A program made the translations under genes and the position numbers. From assembly GCA_039000515.1 (NCBI GenBank), contig JBCFYV010000232.1:38291-102290 (forward strand): 64,000 nucleotides of DNA, given 5' to 3'. The notes beneath the pieces were generated by a model. That model did not search any database and was not told the origin of the DNA. It saw only the letters and a program-made list of their open reading frames with translations. This document shows, piece by piece, positions 20,484 to 31,981 of this stretch (positions within the stretch are counted from its first letter, which is position 1; each line of letters begins with the position of its first letter). This stretch comes from Timema cristinae. Lineage: Eukaryota > Arthropoda > Insecta > Phasmatodea > Timematidae.

Positions 20484-22600
20484 TGTCACCTCCCGCGTCT
20501 CATCAGTGGAGAAGGGCGTGGTCATAGAGCTATTGGCAATGGTCCCCTAAATTTAATGTCGACCCCAAGAGAGTGTTTATTGTTGGGCGCCACATCGTTG
20601 GCGATAGTGAGTCTGAACATTAACGAGGAAATTCGTTCAGTCGCCAGATGTAGATATGAAGATCAACACTCCCCCTCGTAAGGTAGACCCGGACAAATAA
20701 GGGACCTCTCGGTCAGGGATAAACTGCTTGAAGGCAACGAGGCTCCCCATTAAACCCATAGGCCTTCATGGGTTTACCATGATCACATCTGCCATACCTG
20801 ATAAATCCTAATATAGATGAGAGTTATCCCAACCCCGGAAAATGGGTACCTAGGGTCACCATAATAGTTAACAAAACAAATATTGTTCAATAAGCCAGGA
20901 AGGCTTACCCAAAACCAAAATTCAGGCTATATAAAAAAAATTATTCCTTATCTCAATTTTAAATTCACACATTACTTTGATTAAAATATTCTCAATTAAA
21001 TGTTTGGTTAAGCCTTAATCTTAATTTCATTAGACAATAGATTCAAGTTCTAAGCAATGAATGGAATGTGTGAAGAATATAATTATTTAAATAGTGAAAA
21101 TATAAGTCGAAATATTAATAGATTATGTTTAAAAATAAATAGTCAACTACTTTAAAAATTTATCACGGAAAACAATGTATTGACTTTACACATACTTCAG
21201 GAAATATAAACATTTGGAGCTGCGAGTGGCCACTGCAAAAAAAATTAAGTAAAGTGCACATCTCAACTAAACCTAACGCTACTCTACAATAGGCACAACA
21301 GTCACTTTCTAAAATAGTGCCATCCAAAGTCCATATTCAAATACCATCGTCTTTGCGAGAGAAAAAAAGAACACAAATATAGCACTTAGCGGTCTCTGCG
21401 AGACCTGCGCGTAACCATACACTTCACGTGGAACTTCAGGGGTGTCCAGTTCGTCGGCCACTCGTGAGTGCCTCTGTCACTAGCCCCGGTTATGCAACCA
21501 GTGAAGGAGTACCACTGATGCTGATATGGTCCGTGGTTGACCGTACACAGTCCGGGGACTAAACTCCCGTCCTCAGACGTCGAACCCAGACCCTACAAAC
21601 CCCATATATATGTAGAATGGATCCAACCAAAAAAACTATAACCTCTCTTTCAAAAGATCAATACAATCTACCCGTACATTCAGAAGTTATAAATACCACT
21701 AACATTCTAAGCCCCCAACATTATAGGACTCAAAATTCTAAGTTACTGCTCCAAAACTGTCTGTATGGTAATATGAGTACCCTAATAACAAGCTTAAGGA
21801 TTTAATGTAAATATATTATTTACATAACTATAACCCCTCGCTGAATACAATAACATGTACATAAAATTTCTGACTCATTATGTATTTATCATACCAGTAG
21901 TGCAATTAGAAAAAAATAAATTTAAATGATCAATCTAACTAGTTGACATCACATAAATTGATCCTCAAAACATTACCACATAGCTGTCCATTTCAGACAC
22001 CAATTAGTAACATATTACCGTTCAGAAAGAATGTCATTAACCTAATAAACCCTTAACTTAATCACTGAAGGGGAGTTTTAATACTACCCAGCCTCACGCC
22101 AAGTAGTTTTCCCCTTCCCGACCGGCCAATTATTCCACTACTATCCCATTAGAACGGGCGCAACTACGTAAACATTACCAGAATAAAATCACTCTGAAAG
22201 TTGAAATAGACCGTACATATGATAAGGATTAATTAATATGAATAGGTCTACCTTACCCCTGCCACAAAACTTCGCTCCAAATCCTCCCCACGGAGACAGA
22301 GGGTCTTCATAACCCAGGCGTTCAGTCCAACACACGTACACACACGAATCCGTACCGCAAAACACTGACTCAAACTCTTCTCATATAACTCAACCACAGT
22401 TCACTGCTCAAGTTTTCTCGTAAGCCACGGATAGTTCATAGCACTGTCGGATGTACTGTAGCGCCACGTGGCATAAGTAGGTACCGTTAACGTCCACGCA
22501 CCCCAGGACGTATCCGACTACTGTGGGCATGCTTCCACAATAAACAACTCATTTATTTAGCGGGCCAGGCTAAATATCGGAGGAGAGATCCATGGGACGG
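20484..22600 (-). mobile_element. Possible LTR-retroelement remnant
   Basis: GC-rich patches (20484-20880, 21390-21600, 22080-22170, 22240-22580) alternate with AT-rich sequence. At 20581-20592 the - strand has TGGCGCCCAACA, which matches the start of primer-binding sites complementary to a Lys-type tRNA. The same 14-bp core TTGTTGGGCGCCAC occurs at 35527-35541 in a similar setting. No gag or pol frames and no paired LTRs were recognised, so the assignment rests mainly on this motif and the shift in composition. Confidence 0.3.
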
Positions 22601-22689
22601 GAAACGTTTAAAACATGAAGTAAATCTGATGATTATAGCAAATTTAATTATTTATTTATATGATCTACGCGTCTTTACTTTTTCACACT

Positions 22690-22850
22690 ATATGCTAGTG
22701 ATTTAGGAATGATTAAAGTTGAATTTAGAAGAAGTGTACTCGCATTTGTTTAGAGGGGAAGCGATTTTTTTTTTTTTTTTTGCAAAACCACCCTTAGTAC
22801 ACTCAACCGGGATTTAAACCTTAATCCTACATTCATCATCAGTATGTACT
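22690..22850 (-). repeat. SINE family A, inverted, diverged
   Basis: The - strand order is a head relic with AAGGTTTAAATCCCGG (B-box region), a GTGTACTAAGGGTGGTTTTG junction and a body ending near CACTTCTTCTAAATTC. A T18 run has replaced part of the body. Confidence 0.6.
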
Positions 22851-23084
22851 TACTAACTTATTATCTTTACTGAGGGTAACTATACCCAGTTAATTTTACA
22901 TAGCTTTGCTCTTTTTATCACCAATATGTACACTCAATTTAAAAACCATGTCTTCAGCACACAATCGAACAATAATGACAGCGTGGACGCCATCTGTTGG
23001 TTGAGATAGTGCCGATTTTTTTCACAAAGGGAATCATATATCCAGCAGAACATTAATCTTTGTTTTCTAGATTGGAACCACTAC

Positions 23085-23232
23085 TTTTTTTAAATTAAAG
23101 TAGGTCCTCATTTGTCTCCATTCCAGACCCATTGCTGCACAGAGAAAAATCTGGATGCTCCGGGATTCGAATCTGGTACCTTGGATTTGTAGCGAAGAGG
23201 TCTGCCCATTAAGGCACAGAGGCGGTCACGTG
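23085..23232 (-). repeat. tRNA-derived SINE, family D
   Basis: On the - strand: GACCGCCTCTGTGCCTTAAT, GGGCAGACCTCTTCGC (A-box region), then AGATTCGAATCCCGGAGC (B box), followed by a body (GTGCAGCAATGGGTCTGGAA, ATGAGGACCTACTTT). It shares neither body nor tail with families A-C. The tRNA fold is not intact, so it is not a tRNA gene. Confidence 0.6.
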
Positions 23233-23451
23233 TACTAAATACATAAAAATAATAATTTTATGTGTGTGTGTTTTATATCCACTAGAACACTTCACATCCA
23301 ACTTTACAAAAGGTTGTACATGAAGTTTCTTTGAAAAAAAGAGTGCGCCAGATTATACAATGAACCCATAAATAACAAAATTATTTGTACTCGTCATCAG
23401 GCGAAGAAAGCTGGGGGTTTCTCTGTAAGTACTTTTATTTTATTTTTAGAA

Positions 23452-23710
23452 CCGTTAATTACTACCCGTTTTGGTTATACACTTATGCACTAATTATGCT
23501 GACAGTTTTAGATGTTAGGAAAGTTGTTTTTAGAGGAAGTGTACACACATTTACGTGAAGCGAGTTTTTGAAAAACCATACTACAACACTACTAACCATA
23601 CCACACTACATACGAAAAAGATTCGAACCTCGATCTCCCTGTATTCGGCAGTTTTTGTCTACTTCGAGAATAGAGCGTTAGACCACGTGGCTAACAAAGC
23701 GGGTATTATT
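23452..23710 (-). repeat. SINE family A, head type 2, inverted
   Basis: Full architecture on the - strand: head (CACGTGGTCTAACGCTC), B box GAGGTTCGAATCTTTTTC, a damaged middle, body with CACTTCCTCTAAAA and the tail next to AAAACGGGTAGTAATT at the left end. Confidence 0.8.
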
Positions 23711-23737
23711 GTTAAAACTTTAAATTTAAACATGTAA

Positions 23738-23915
23738 TTCTAATCTAGGTTGGGTGTATTGAAGGGTTTTTTCCCAAATTATTTCCACTCTCTCTTTACG
23801 CAAATGTGGGTACATTTATATGAAATATAATCTTAATCCATAAAACAAATTTTCGTAATTAGTACAAAAGCGTATAACAGTAATGGGTGGTAAGAATCAA
23901 TGTTAAAAAAATAGG
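23738..23915 (+). repeat. SINE family A, 5' truncated
   Basis: Starts just before the body (TAGGTTGGGTGTATTGAAGG) and includes TTCCACTCTCTCTTTACGC, CGTAATTAGTACAAAAGCG and a TGGGTGGTAAG tail. Placed back to back with the inverted copy at 23452-23710. Confidence 0.75.
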
Positions 23916-24084
23916 AGTAGATATTTATTTTATAAAATAAACTTGTGGATATAAATCAGCAAAAAAAATAAAAAATTGGGGTTATTTTATTCAAAGAATA
24001 AATTGTGTTTTTATTTCAAATATTATATCAATTTAAATCATTTATATATATAACAAGGTACATTCTAGGAAAATCTTAGGAAAC

Positions 24085-24352
<268 letters not shown>

Positions 24353-24417
24353 AAACAGTTTTTAATCAAACATTTTATGCATACACAAATATTTTATTTA
24401 GCACTTCATCCAACAAC

Positions 24418-24596
24418 CTGCTCAGGTTGTACGTATATGGACTAATTACACTAATGAGTAGTAGATTTATGAAGGAAGAGTGGGTAAACCACCATCCATT
24501 CACCGATCAAGATTCGAACCCAAATCTTCCTATCACTGGCAGTCTAGTCAAACATGAGAGTGACGCCTTAAACCATGCGTCCGCCAAAGCAATAAT
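24418..24596 (-). repeat. SINE family A, inverted, diverged
   Basis: On the - strand: head with CATGGTTTAAGGCGTCAC, B-box region GGGTTCGAATCTTGATCG, then body and a weak tail at the left end. The 61-codon frame 24427-24612 lies wholly within it. Confidence 0.7.
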
Positions 24597-24605
24597 CACA
24601 CGCAT

Positions 24606-24728
24606 AGTGTAGGATACTAATCTTTCAATATACTATACTGCCGCTGACAAAGAGATCTTGGTTCGATTCAGAATAGGGCGTACTGAGATTAGTTTTTTCC
24701 TAAATGCTTTCTCCGTTATTATACTACT
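24606..24728 (+). repeat. SINE family A fragment
   Basis: End of head plus junction only: B-box region TTGGTTCGATTCAGAATAGG, GCGTACTGAGATTAG and TTTTTTCCTAAATGCTTTC. Abuts the inverted copy at 24418-24596. Confidence 0.6.
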
Positions 24729-24935
24729 ATAAAGCCACACGGCTGACTCATACACTGACATTAATGTTTACCCACTCTCAGATGAGCTAGAAACTTGAAA
24801 TTTTAGCAAAATTATAGCTTTTAACCTGTAAACGACGGAAAAATTCTAAAAAGTTAAAAAAAAAAAAAATTTAACCCCGAAAGGAAAAATCCAAATAGCG
24901 GAGAAACTTTAAAAGTTGGTGTGGACCTTTCTTTG

Positions 24936-25112
24936 GAGGTCTCTTGTGGCTAAACGGTAAGACCTAATAAAAAACTGCTCTGGAATTACATTAGTTTACA
25001 TCCACTTTCAAGAGAAAATCTACTGGGAGTTGGGAAGCGTATTCCCCAACGAGCAAAGTGAGTAATTATTATATAAGCGTATAGCCCAAATGGGTGCGGT
25101 AGTACAAACAAA
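24936..25112 (+). repeat. Possible SINE relic with family A/B tail
   Basis: A TCTCTTGTGGCTAAACGGTA start resembles a tRNA-like A box, and the right end has ATAAGCGTATAGCCCAAATG followed by GGTGCGGTAGTAC, a damaged version of the shared tail. The middle is unlike either family. Confidence 0.4.
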
Positions 25113-25767
25113 ATTAATAACGTCTAAAAAGTTATTGAAGTAGGCTTACATATATTATATTGGTTGGAAACAGCTGATGGTGTCAGCACAGTAACCACGA
25201 CCTTTGATTGTCAGTTTGACAGAAGTGGTGTTTTCAAAACCAAAAGCTGACAAAAACCTATTTGAGTTCAACAAGAACATAGAAAGACTATCATCAAATC
25301 ACATATTAACAATCGAAAGTAAACTTACATTAAAGCTGGAACACTCTTTCATCGTAAATGATCTTAGTGCTTTCAAAAGTAAAAAAAGTTTCTTAGTAAC
25401 TAACCATCACCATTTTTTTTAATAACACAACATTCTCTTGAACAGTATTTCATTAAAATATCTGAATTCCAAACGAGTTTTTTTTGTCACTCTTAAAGTT
25501 TCTTTACTTCAACTTTTTTTTTTTCCAAAATATATTTGTAAAACTCCTCAAATCACTCTTCTTATGAATTATTAATTTGTCCCTTTGTCTGTCCACCTGA
25601 TCACCAAGTGTTTACTTAAAGTCTTCCTATAAAGGATAATCTCGTATAAACCTATCAAGTATTTATGGATTATTAAAGAATGTAATTTGACTAATTTTGT
25701 TTATATAATTTCCTGTAGCAAGATATTAAGACTGTAATCTACCTAATATTGTTTATATGATTTCCAG

Positions 25768-25959
25768 GGTGATTCCAGTGGTCCTCTAGTATACAAGGGC
25801 AACTTATTGACATTATAATTTATAACCCAAATTTACGGCAAAGACTTTTTGACGAAGAAAGCACCACACCTCCACATAAAGTTCAATACTTATAGCTTAG
25901 TTAGCGTTGACACAACTCTCACTACAGACCTTCGGTTTTGCACCATTAATTTTGAATAA
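25768..25959 (+). pseudogene. Serine protease catalytic-Ser exon, interrupted
   Basis: After an acceptor (TATGATTTCCAG) the exon begins in phase 0 with GDSSGPLVYKGNLLTL, the loop carrying the catalytic Ser of S1 (trypsin-like) proteases; the usual third residue pair is Gly-Gly, here Ser-Gly. A TAA stop at 25816-25818 cuts it off, although family members continue about 40 residues. The same frame stays open after the stop to 25959, with ITQIYGKDF and KKAPHLHIKFNTYS, weakly like the G-x-G and P-x-VY-x-KV-x-Y parts of the normal C-terminus. It lies 7 kb downstream of the ATA-started signal exon and is probably the end of that dead paralog. Confidence 0.65.
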
Positions 25960-26221
25960 CCCCGTTTAAGTTACTACCTATTAGATCAAATCACTTTTGA
26001 ATTGACAGAGATACAATTTTCCAGCAGACAGCTATATTGAAAGCCTTAAGGCGATTGACCCTTTTATTTGGCGTGGAAATGTATAGCTATGGGAACAAAA
26101 GCTTACCTTCAGGAATCTTTATTGTTTTGCAATTTTCTTTATGAAAACATTATTTTCAAGAACATAAGCATATTGATTAGGTTATACTTTTTATCTAATA
26201 TATTTCATATATAATATTTAT

Positions 26222-26462
26222 CACCGCGTCTTACTACCCGTTCGGGTTATACGCTTTAAGTACTAATTTCATTAATGGATTTAGGAATTGGGAAGGTTGA
26301 ATTAGAGGAAGTGAACACGTATTTGCGTGGAGGGAGAGTGGAAAGCCATTTAGGAAAAACCCCCAGTTCACCCGACCGAGATTTGAACCTCGATCTCCCC
26401 GTCCTCAGCAATCGAGCTCAACACGACAAGCGCGTTAGCCAACTACGCCACCGAGGCGGGTA
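26222..26462 (-). repeat. SINE family A, head type 1, near full length, inverted
   Basis: Complete on the - strand from CCCGCCTCGGTGGCGTAGTT through the B box GAGGTTCAAATCTCGGTC and body to the tail at 26222 (CACCGCGTCTTACTACCC in + orientation). The (TAA)n tail is reduced. The 79-codon frame at 26275-26514 is antisense of this SINE. Confidence 0.95.
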
Positions 26463-26640
26463 TTTTTATATACTCAAATTCTTTATAATTTTAACAGTGA
26501 TCAAATATCGATAAAATCGACATTTCTCATTATAAAACTGCCGGCTTCATAACAAAATATAAGAAAAATGCAACAATTAGTAAACATCAATACATTATCT
26601 TACAAGGGGTGTTGAAAATATTAACATAAAAATTTCACTC

Positions 26641-26870
26641 GTTCTTGAGAAAACTTATATTTCCAAATGCATTGTTTTTCCGCAAGACCTGTCCGGTAGT
26701 TAGCGACATCTTTGGTTTCCGTGATCCATCTGTTCTTGTTAGTGCGGAAGGATACTTTGCCGTTTGTGTAGCCACGCGAGACCTTTTAACCTCCCACTCA
26801 CATTCCTACAAAATATGTTTTAGACTTGCACTTGACAGGACCAGGGGCCTTATGTCTTATAACATGTGAA
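26641..26870. other. Coding-like fragment of unknown identity
   Basis: Moderately GC-rich, open on the + strand for 74 codons (26645-26869) and, with breaks, on the - strand, where VSFRTNKNRWITETKDVAN-like residues read more like protein. I recognise no family on either strand. It may be a fragment of a mobile element. Confidence 0.25.
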
Positions 26871-26928
26871 CACTGGTAACTATCAAAAGAATAATAAGCA
26901 CTATATAAATATTCTGTATATTAAAAAA

Positions 26929-27065
26929 TTACACCAGGTACCGGAATCGAGCCAGGGACCTTTGGGTTGATACGCCAATGCTCTCACCACTGAGCTAGCT
27001 AGGAATTGTTCCGTTCTCAGGGTTATTATTTCCTCATATTTTAAGGCAGAGTCCATGATGGAAGT
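26929..27065 (-). repeat. tRNA-like SINE/TIR, left inverted copy
   Basis: On the - strand: flanking CTTAAAATATGAGGAAATAA, then CTAGCTAGCTCAGTGGTGAG (A box) and CCTGGCTCGATTCCGGTACC (B box). The acceptor arms do not pair, so it is not a functional tRNA. An inverted partner lies at 27283-27422. Confidence 0.65.
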
Positions 27066-27282
27066 GGGGAAATTGTCAGCTACAAATGTGTGATTTTGTT
27101 AGGATCACGACCTATCAGATAACGCAGCCACCTTCGACTCGGTAGTTGGCTTTATGCTGCCATATGTATGATTATTATAATTGTAAGGGATTGCATATTA
27201 TTTAATCAAATAGCCAAAGCTATTATTTATGCTTTTTACTGATTAACTATCGATTTAGATATCATATTCTGAAAATTAAAAA

Positions 27283-27422
27283 ATGACGTCCATCATAGTT
27301 TCTACCTTAAAATAAGAGTGAGAGTAAACCAGGGCACGGAACGATTCCTGGATAGCTAAGTGTTTAGAGCATTGTCGTACTAAGCCAAGGTACCTGGTTC
27401 AATTCCCCACAATACCATTTTA
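27283..27422 (+). repeat. tRNA-like SINE/TIR, right inverted copy
   Basis: Diverged inverse of 26929-27065: CCATCATAG, CTTAAAATAAGAGTGAGAG, CCTGGATAGCTAAGTGTTTA (A-box region) and GGTACCTGGTTCAATTCCCC (B box). Together the two arms enclose about 217 bp, so the unit is either a long-TIR element or two SINEs in opposite orientation. Confidence 0.65.
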
Positions 27423-27539
27423 TTTTGTTCTGCCTCATTGTATTCCTGTAACGCCAATGCTGATAACTCATCGAGTACTTCATAAAACAAAATTTCAATT
27501 CTAAATTTTTGTTAAGGACAACTATAAGTTACAAACTGC

Positions 27540-28870
27540 CAATCAAGTTGTGTACATACATTGATAGGCTTGCTTGTAGTGGTTGGTGTTTTCCTGTGAT
27601 TAAATGCATCACACCTTTAGAAAGGAAACATACATCTGGTTGCAATCATTCCACAACCAATGTGTTGTCTTCTTCAAGTTTAGCATGAGAATCCGCAAGC
27701 AAAGCTATTAAGTTGTGAGTCCCTTTCCAGTTCTTCAACCTGGCAGGTCCATGCTAGCATGTAGAATTTCATCAACATTTTGTATAAAGTTGGAGGTGTT
27801 GGCTCCCCAACTATTCAGAGCACTTTCGACAAATGCTTCACCATGCTTAGGTAAAAAGTTTATTGATAATTCTTCTCGTCTATATCTCGACTGAAACCTA
27901 ATATCCTTTACAAAGTGTGTTTCCAGTTTTTGGCAAAGTGAACAAAAGGCGTGATTATCGTCATAGACGTTTCCTAATTTCTTCGTTTGTTGTCATCATG
28001 TCTCGCTGAACGTGCTCATATTCGTATAAAAAGTCCCTGAGCATGTAAACTTCTTTGTGAATGTCCAAGAACTCAACAATCTAATCACACAGTTGATTGG
28101 ATGTCTTTCTTTGTTTATATGTTTACCATTTAAGTCGCTGCTGACGTTATTTTTTGGTATCACTCGCGTTCTGGTTGTACACTGGTCTGCCCTATGATAT
28201 CCATATTTTTTTAATGATATTGAATATCCAATATAAACAGCTTACAATATCCCTCCAGTGTTGTCACAGAATGTAATTAGAGCTTGCAATCCATTCTGGA
28301 TTTCCCTATCTTTAACGTAGTTGGCTGCATTCAGAAAATCTTCCAAGAATCCAGTATTTACATTTGGTGATAATTCACTGGTGTACTTCCACCAAGGTTG
28401 ATTCTAAAAGGTTTACCTTCCGTAGTTTTGGTACAAATAATGCAAGCCGAATGAATAGTACCTGTATGGATACTTTGTGTACATAATTCTTTTGTCTGGG
28501 GAGTTGGAATTTCAGCGCCTCTCTCACATTTGCTTCGAGGTTAGACTTCCTATAAGTATCCTGCGTGCGTGTTAGTTTGTGACAAACTATTTAAAAATTT
28601 AAGATTTTGTGAATTTTCCTGGGCAGAGCATCAACTTGTATTCTTTTTCATGGATATCATCATAGTTCGTCCCCAAACCTTTCATTCTTGTGCAATCTCT
28701 GCATTGTTGTTCCAATTGTCCTGGTTTGGTTGTTTTAGAGGATTCTTTTTGGATATTTTTTATTGCTCACACTCATCTCTATATGAGTTTTCTTGCCGGT
28801 AGGTTCTGGTGGCGAAGCGACCGACAAAGCTTGTCTCTTTGTTGGTTTTGATGGACAGGGAATATCAATT
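27540..28870 (-). pseudogene. Decayed coding region of unknown family
   Basis: Protein-like stretches on the - strand occur in several frames. Near the 5' side (28450-28380) a CIICTKTTEGKPFRINLGG piece has a CxxC and looks like a small metal-binding or structural motif; further on (28080-27730) VEFLDIHKEVYMLRDFLYEY and, after a shift, NHAFCSLCQKLETHFVKDIR and HGEAFVESALNSWGANTS follow, with another CxxC. The helical, charged composition differs clearly from chance frames in the region. Stops and at least three shifts make it non-functional. I cannot name the family; a transposon-encoded protein or an old retrocopied host gene are both possible. Confidence 0.45.
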
Positions 28871-30019
28871 TTATACTTGTGTGTTATTTAGCCACTGTAA
28901 AAAAATAGAAAAAATTTAGTGTACAAACTAAATAAATCAGACTAACAATTAAATGGAATACAACCATAACCACACTGTTTAATAATTCTCATATCGCAAA
29001 GATTGGCCAGCATTTTGAAAAATGGCCGCCAAAATTACAAAAGTGGCTCCCATTGATAAATTTTATTCCGAAAATGTCATTAATATACTGCAATAATTTA
29101 AAAGATCCCTCCAAAAAAACTCATGGACTTTGGATTCTAGACTAAACTATATGGGTTAATTTATAAGTATTGGTAACTTTTAATAACTTTTATATTTGTC
29201 CACAAATTTGGTCCATACCCAAATCAGACTGATTTTGTGTCACAATGCATGGTCAAAAATATTTGCCAATTTAACCGTTACTTATTCATACTATGCGTCT
29301 AAAATTTATAATAGAATTCAGTGTAAAATCCGAGAAAATATTATAACAAATCATATTAAACAATTAACCGTGATTAAGGTGATAGATAATATTATCAACC
29401 TCATCATATACTAACATTTGAAACTCGTGGGAAAATATGTAGGGCCTCAAGTACGCCCTTTTGAGAGGAATTAAAAAAACAGCCTATATATATTTTTAAA
29501 TGATGGGGCTTCTTTTCTGTTAAAACTACTTGGGAGGGTTAGGCCTACTTTTCACGAGCAAATGTCTTAAATATTGATCATATCCCATAATTCTTTACGA
29601 TAAGATTAACTAACCATTGCAAAGTTATTTTGCGATTAAAAATAAATAAAATCTTTAATTGAAATTAATTTTATAAAAGTAATAATTTCTGAGGGACCGA
29701 TTTTTTTTTTTTTTTTTTTTACTAATTAAGGTCTGTAAAATGGGGAGTTGATTATTTTATCTTTTGTGAAAGCATATTTAACAGATTTTTCTAATTGATT
29801 TATTTTTTAAAATCTAGGCCTATATAATTTCGTTCATGATATATTCATAAATTTCTAAGGCAATTTCCATTAATATTGTTTAGAATATCTTACACTTTTA
29901 AATAAATATCTCCATTATTGCCGATTGGGTAAAGGAGCGGATATTTCCGTGTGATTGACCGTACAATATATTTTAGGGGATAGTGTATACACCACATGTT
30001 GGTTTCAACTGGGACACAC
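28871..30019. other. AT-rich sequence, no gene recognised
   Basis: Contains a T20 run at about 29701-29720 and little else. Short open frames at 28569-28802 and 29196-29414 have chance composition. Confidence 0.4.
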
Positions 30020-30200
30020 ACTCACACATTTACACTAAGGGATAAGGATGAGGATGAAATACATTAGAGGAAGTATAATCAGTTTGTGTGAAGGATGATG
30101 AGGAAAGAATATATATTCAAATATAACAATTTTATTAGTACCAACTGGGATTAAACTCTAGCCTCCCAGTCCTTTGTTCCAGACAATATGGTGATATTTT
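30020..30200 (-). repeat. SINE family A relic, inverted
   Basis: On the - strand: a GGAGGCTAGAGTTTAATCCC B-box region, a junction, a CACACAAACTGATTATACTT body relic and CCTCATCCTTATCCC. Very diverged. Confidence 0.4.
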
Positions 30201-30228
30201 CAAATAATAAACTAGTATGTTTTTAACG

Positions 30229-30994
30229 CAGAGGTCCCCAACCTTTTTGTACCTTAGAGCACATTAAAAACAAAACGGTAGTGTGGCAGCCACCAATTAC
30301 TTTCTCAAGTCAAATTTCCCAACTCCGCCAGCCTCAGCGCTATTCACACGGCCGTCAACTGCCATGTTAGGTGCCCAACAGAGATTGTGACGTTACATGT
30401 GATTGTGGTAATACTCAAGGCCGTAACTATGGAGAACCCCCTCCATGTTGACAAAAAATAAATTTAAAAAAATACTGCTTTATTTACTGTTTTAACAAAA
30501 CCAAAATAAAGACACAAGGAACTATTTAACTACTCACCACCATTTTGGTTCTTGGGTACATTTTTCATATATTTTATTCTGTGTTTATTCAGGCAACAAA
30601 GCTGGTGGGACCCATGTCAGATATTTACAAAGAAATAGGAAGTATTAGGTTGGTATTAGTGAGTGTGAAGAGAATGAAGGAAGGGATGAGATTAGGAAAA
30701 GAAAAACAATTCTGCTTGAAACTAAGGTGGTTCCGAGTAAAAAGAACACTTTGTAAATGAGCCGTTTGGAAAGAGAAATGAGAGAGAGGGATTGGAAAGA
30801 AGGGGGAGGGGGTCTTTCATTCACCAACCTCTTGAGAGCAGCAAACCGGAAATAAGCACAAACTTGATTTTTGTCTGAAAATTTGACAGATTAGATTATT
30901 AGTCAAGAACTTTTCAGCTGTGGTCAAAATGTGGAAGGCATAAAAGTCTCGGCGGGCGCAATGGCGTTCATGGACATAGTTTTGGAGACCCCTG
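30229..30994. mobile_element. Non-autonomous hAT-type element with 8-bp target duplication
   Basis: The left end is CAGAGGTCCCCAACCTTTTT; the right end read inward is CAGGGGTCTCCAAAACTATG. These are hAT (Charlie-like) terminal repeats. The flanks are TTTTAACG before and TTTTAATG after, a target-site duplication of 8 bp with one difference, the length expected for hAT. The 766-bp interior has no transposase; the 71-codon frame at 30545-30760 is unrelated. Confidence 0.85.
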
Positions 30995-31289
30995 TTTTAA
31001 TGTATTCAGAAACAATACAAAACTTACTGTATTGTTTTACTCTTTATTGTTAAGGTTAATAATGAGTGAGGAGTAATATTTTTTGACTAGCAACTAAACT
31101 AAAACACTAGACAACGATTGGTCTTACATAAAGGAGCGAAATAACAACGATACTAAAATATTTACTTTATAAATTAAAAAAATGTCTTACCAGCCATATC
31201 AACACCGATTAAAACGGTGCTTCAGCGACTCCGTTCTTAATTCAGCGGACAAAAGTTTAGAAAACGATTAAAAAAATTTCTTTGGGAGC

Positions 31290-31735
31290 CCAATTTACGT
31301 TTGTATACAAAATTGAGCATATCAAGTAATGACGACGATTTAAATCTTGAACAAAATTCCTCAAAATCACCCTCTCCACCAGTGCCACTACTACATACCG
31401 CCTGCCATCAAATGAAAATCAGTATTGTCAGACACCACGGTGCGAATGGGTTCATACAGATATCCAAAATTTCAAAGTTTAAAAAACAGCACAAGGTAAA
31501 TTTCCTGAGAAGATTCTACAGATTTTTTCGGCAAAAGTAAAAGAAGACGGACATCAAAATTGACGACGTTTGGGGATCAGTAGAAGAAGATCCCGAAGTA
31601 AATTCATACAAATTCACCGTGCTCCAGTGTTTTCAGTCAAATTTCATCATCTACTAAATTCTTGTAAGGATGACAAGATATTACACCTCAAATGTGGTTG
31701 CTCAAGAATATTAACAACGCTGCAGTCCTGAACGA
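31290..31735 (+). pseudogene. Coding-like relic of unknown identity
   Basis: An open frame at 31301-31540 (79 codons) contains an acidic Ser/Pro-rich start (SSNDDDLNLEQNSSKSPSPP) and a basic end. Beyond its stop the same frame resumes with KIDDVWGSVEEDPEVNSYKF, which looks protein-like. No domain is recognised. The stretch is GC-richer than its flanks and could be a decayed exon or retrocopy. Confidence 0.3.
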
Positions 31736-31981
31736 ACAAAATTAAGTGGCCAATAAAAATTTTAGTTTTTTTTAATCAAAATAATATTTCGGACAACAGG
31801 AGACGTAAGCAAATTCAAAATTAATGTTATAGTAAAAATTATTTCTATCTAAATTTTTAGTAAGATTTCTTTAAAGTTTAGTGTGTTTATTTCAGAATCT
31901 TCACTATATCCAAAAATTATATCTCAAAATTTCAGTTAAAATTATCCACCTCTATAACCAATATTTGATCACCCAACCATA

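Noticed and set aside
25170..25235. GW and TADGVSTV as the missing GWG exon of the dead protease paralog
   Set aside because: The two pieces are in different frames, no acceptor precedes them and the rest of the exon does not match; possible but too weak to annotate.
26929..27001. Functional tRNA gene
   Set aside because: A and B boxes are good but the acceptor stems do not pair and an inverted partner exists; SINE-like.
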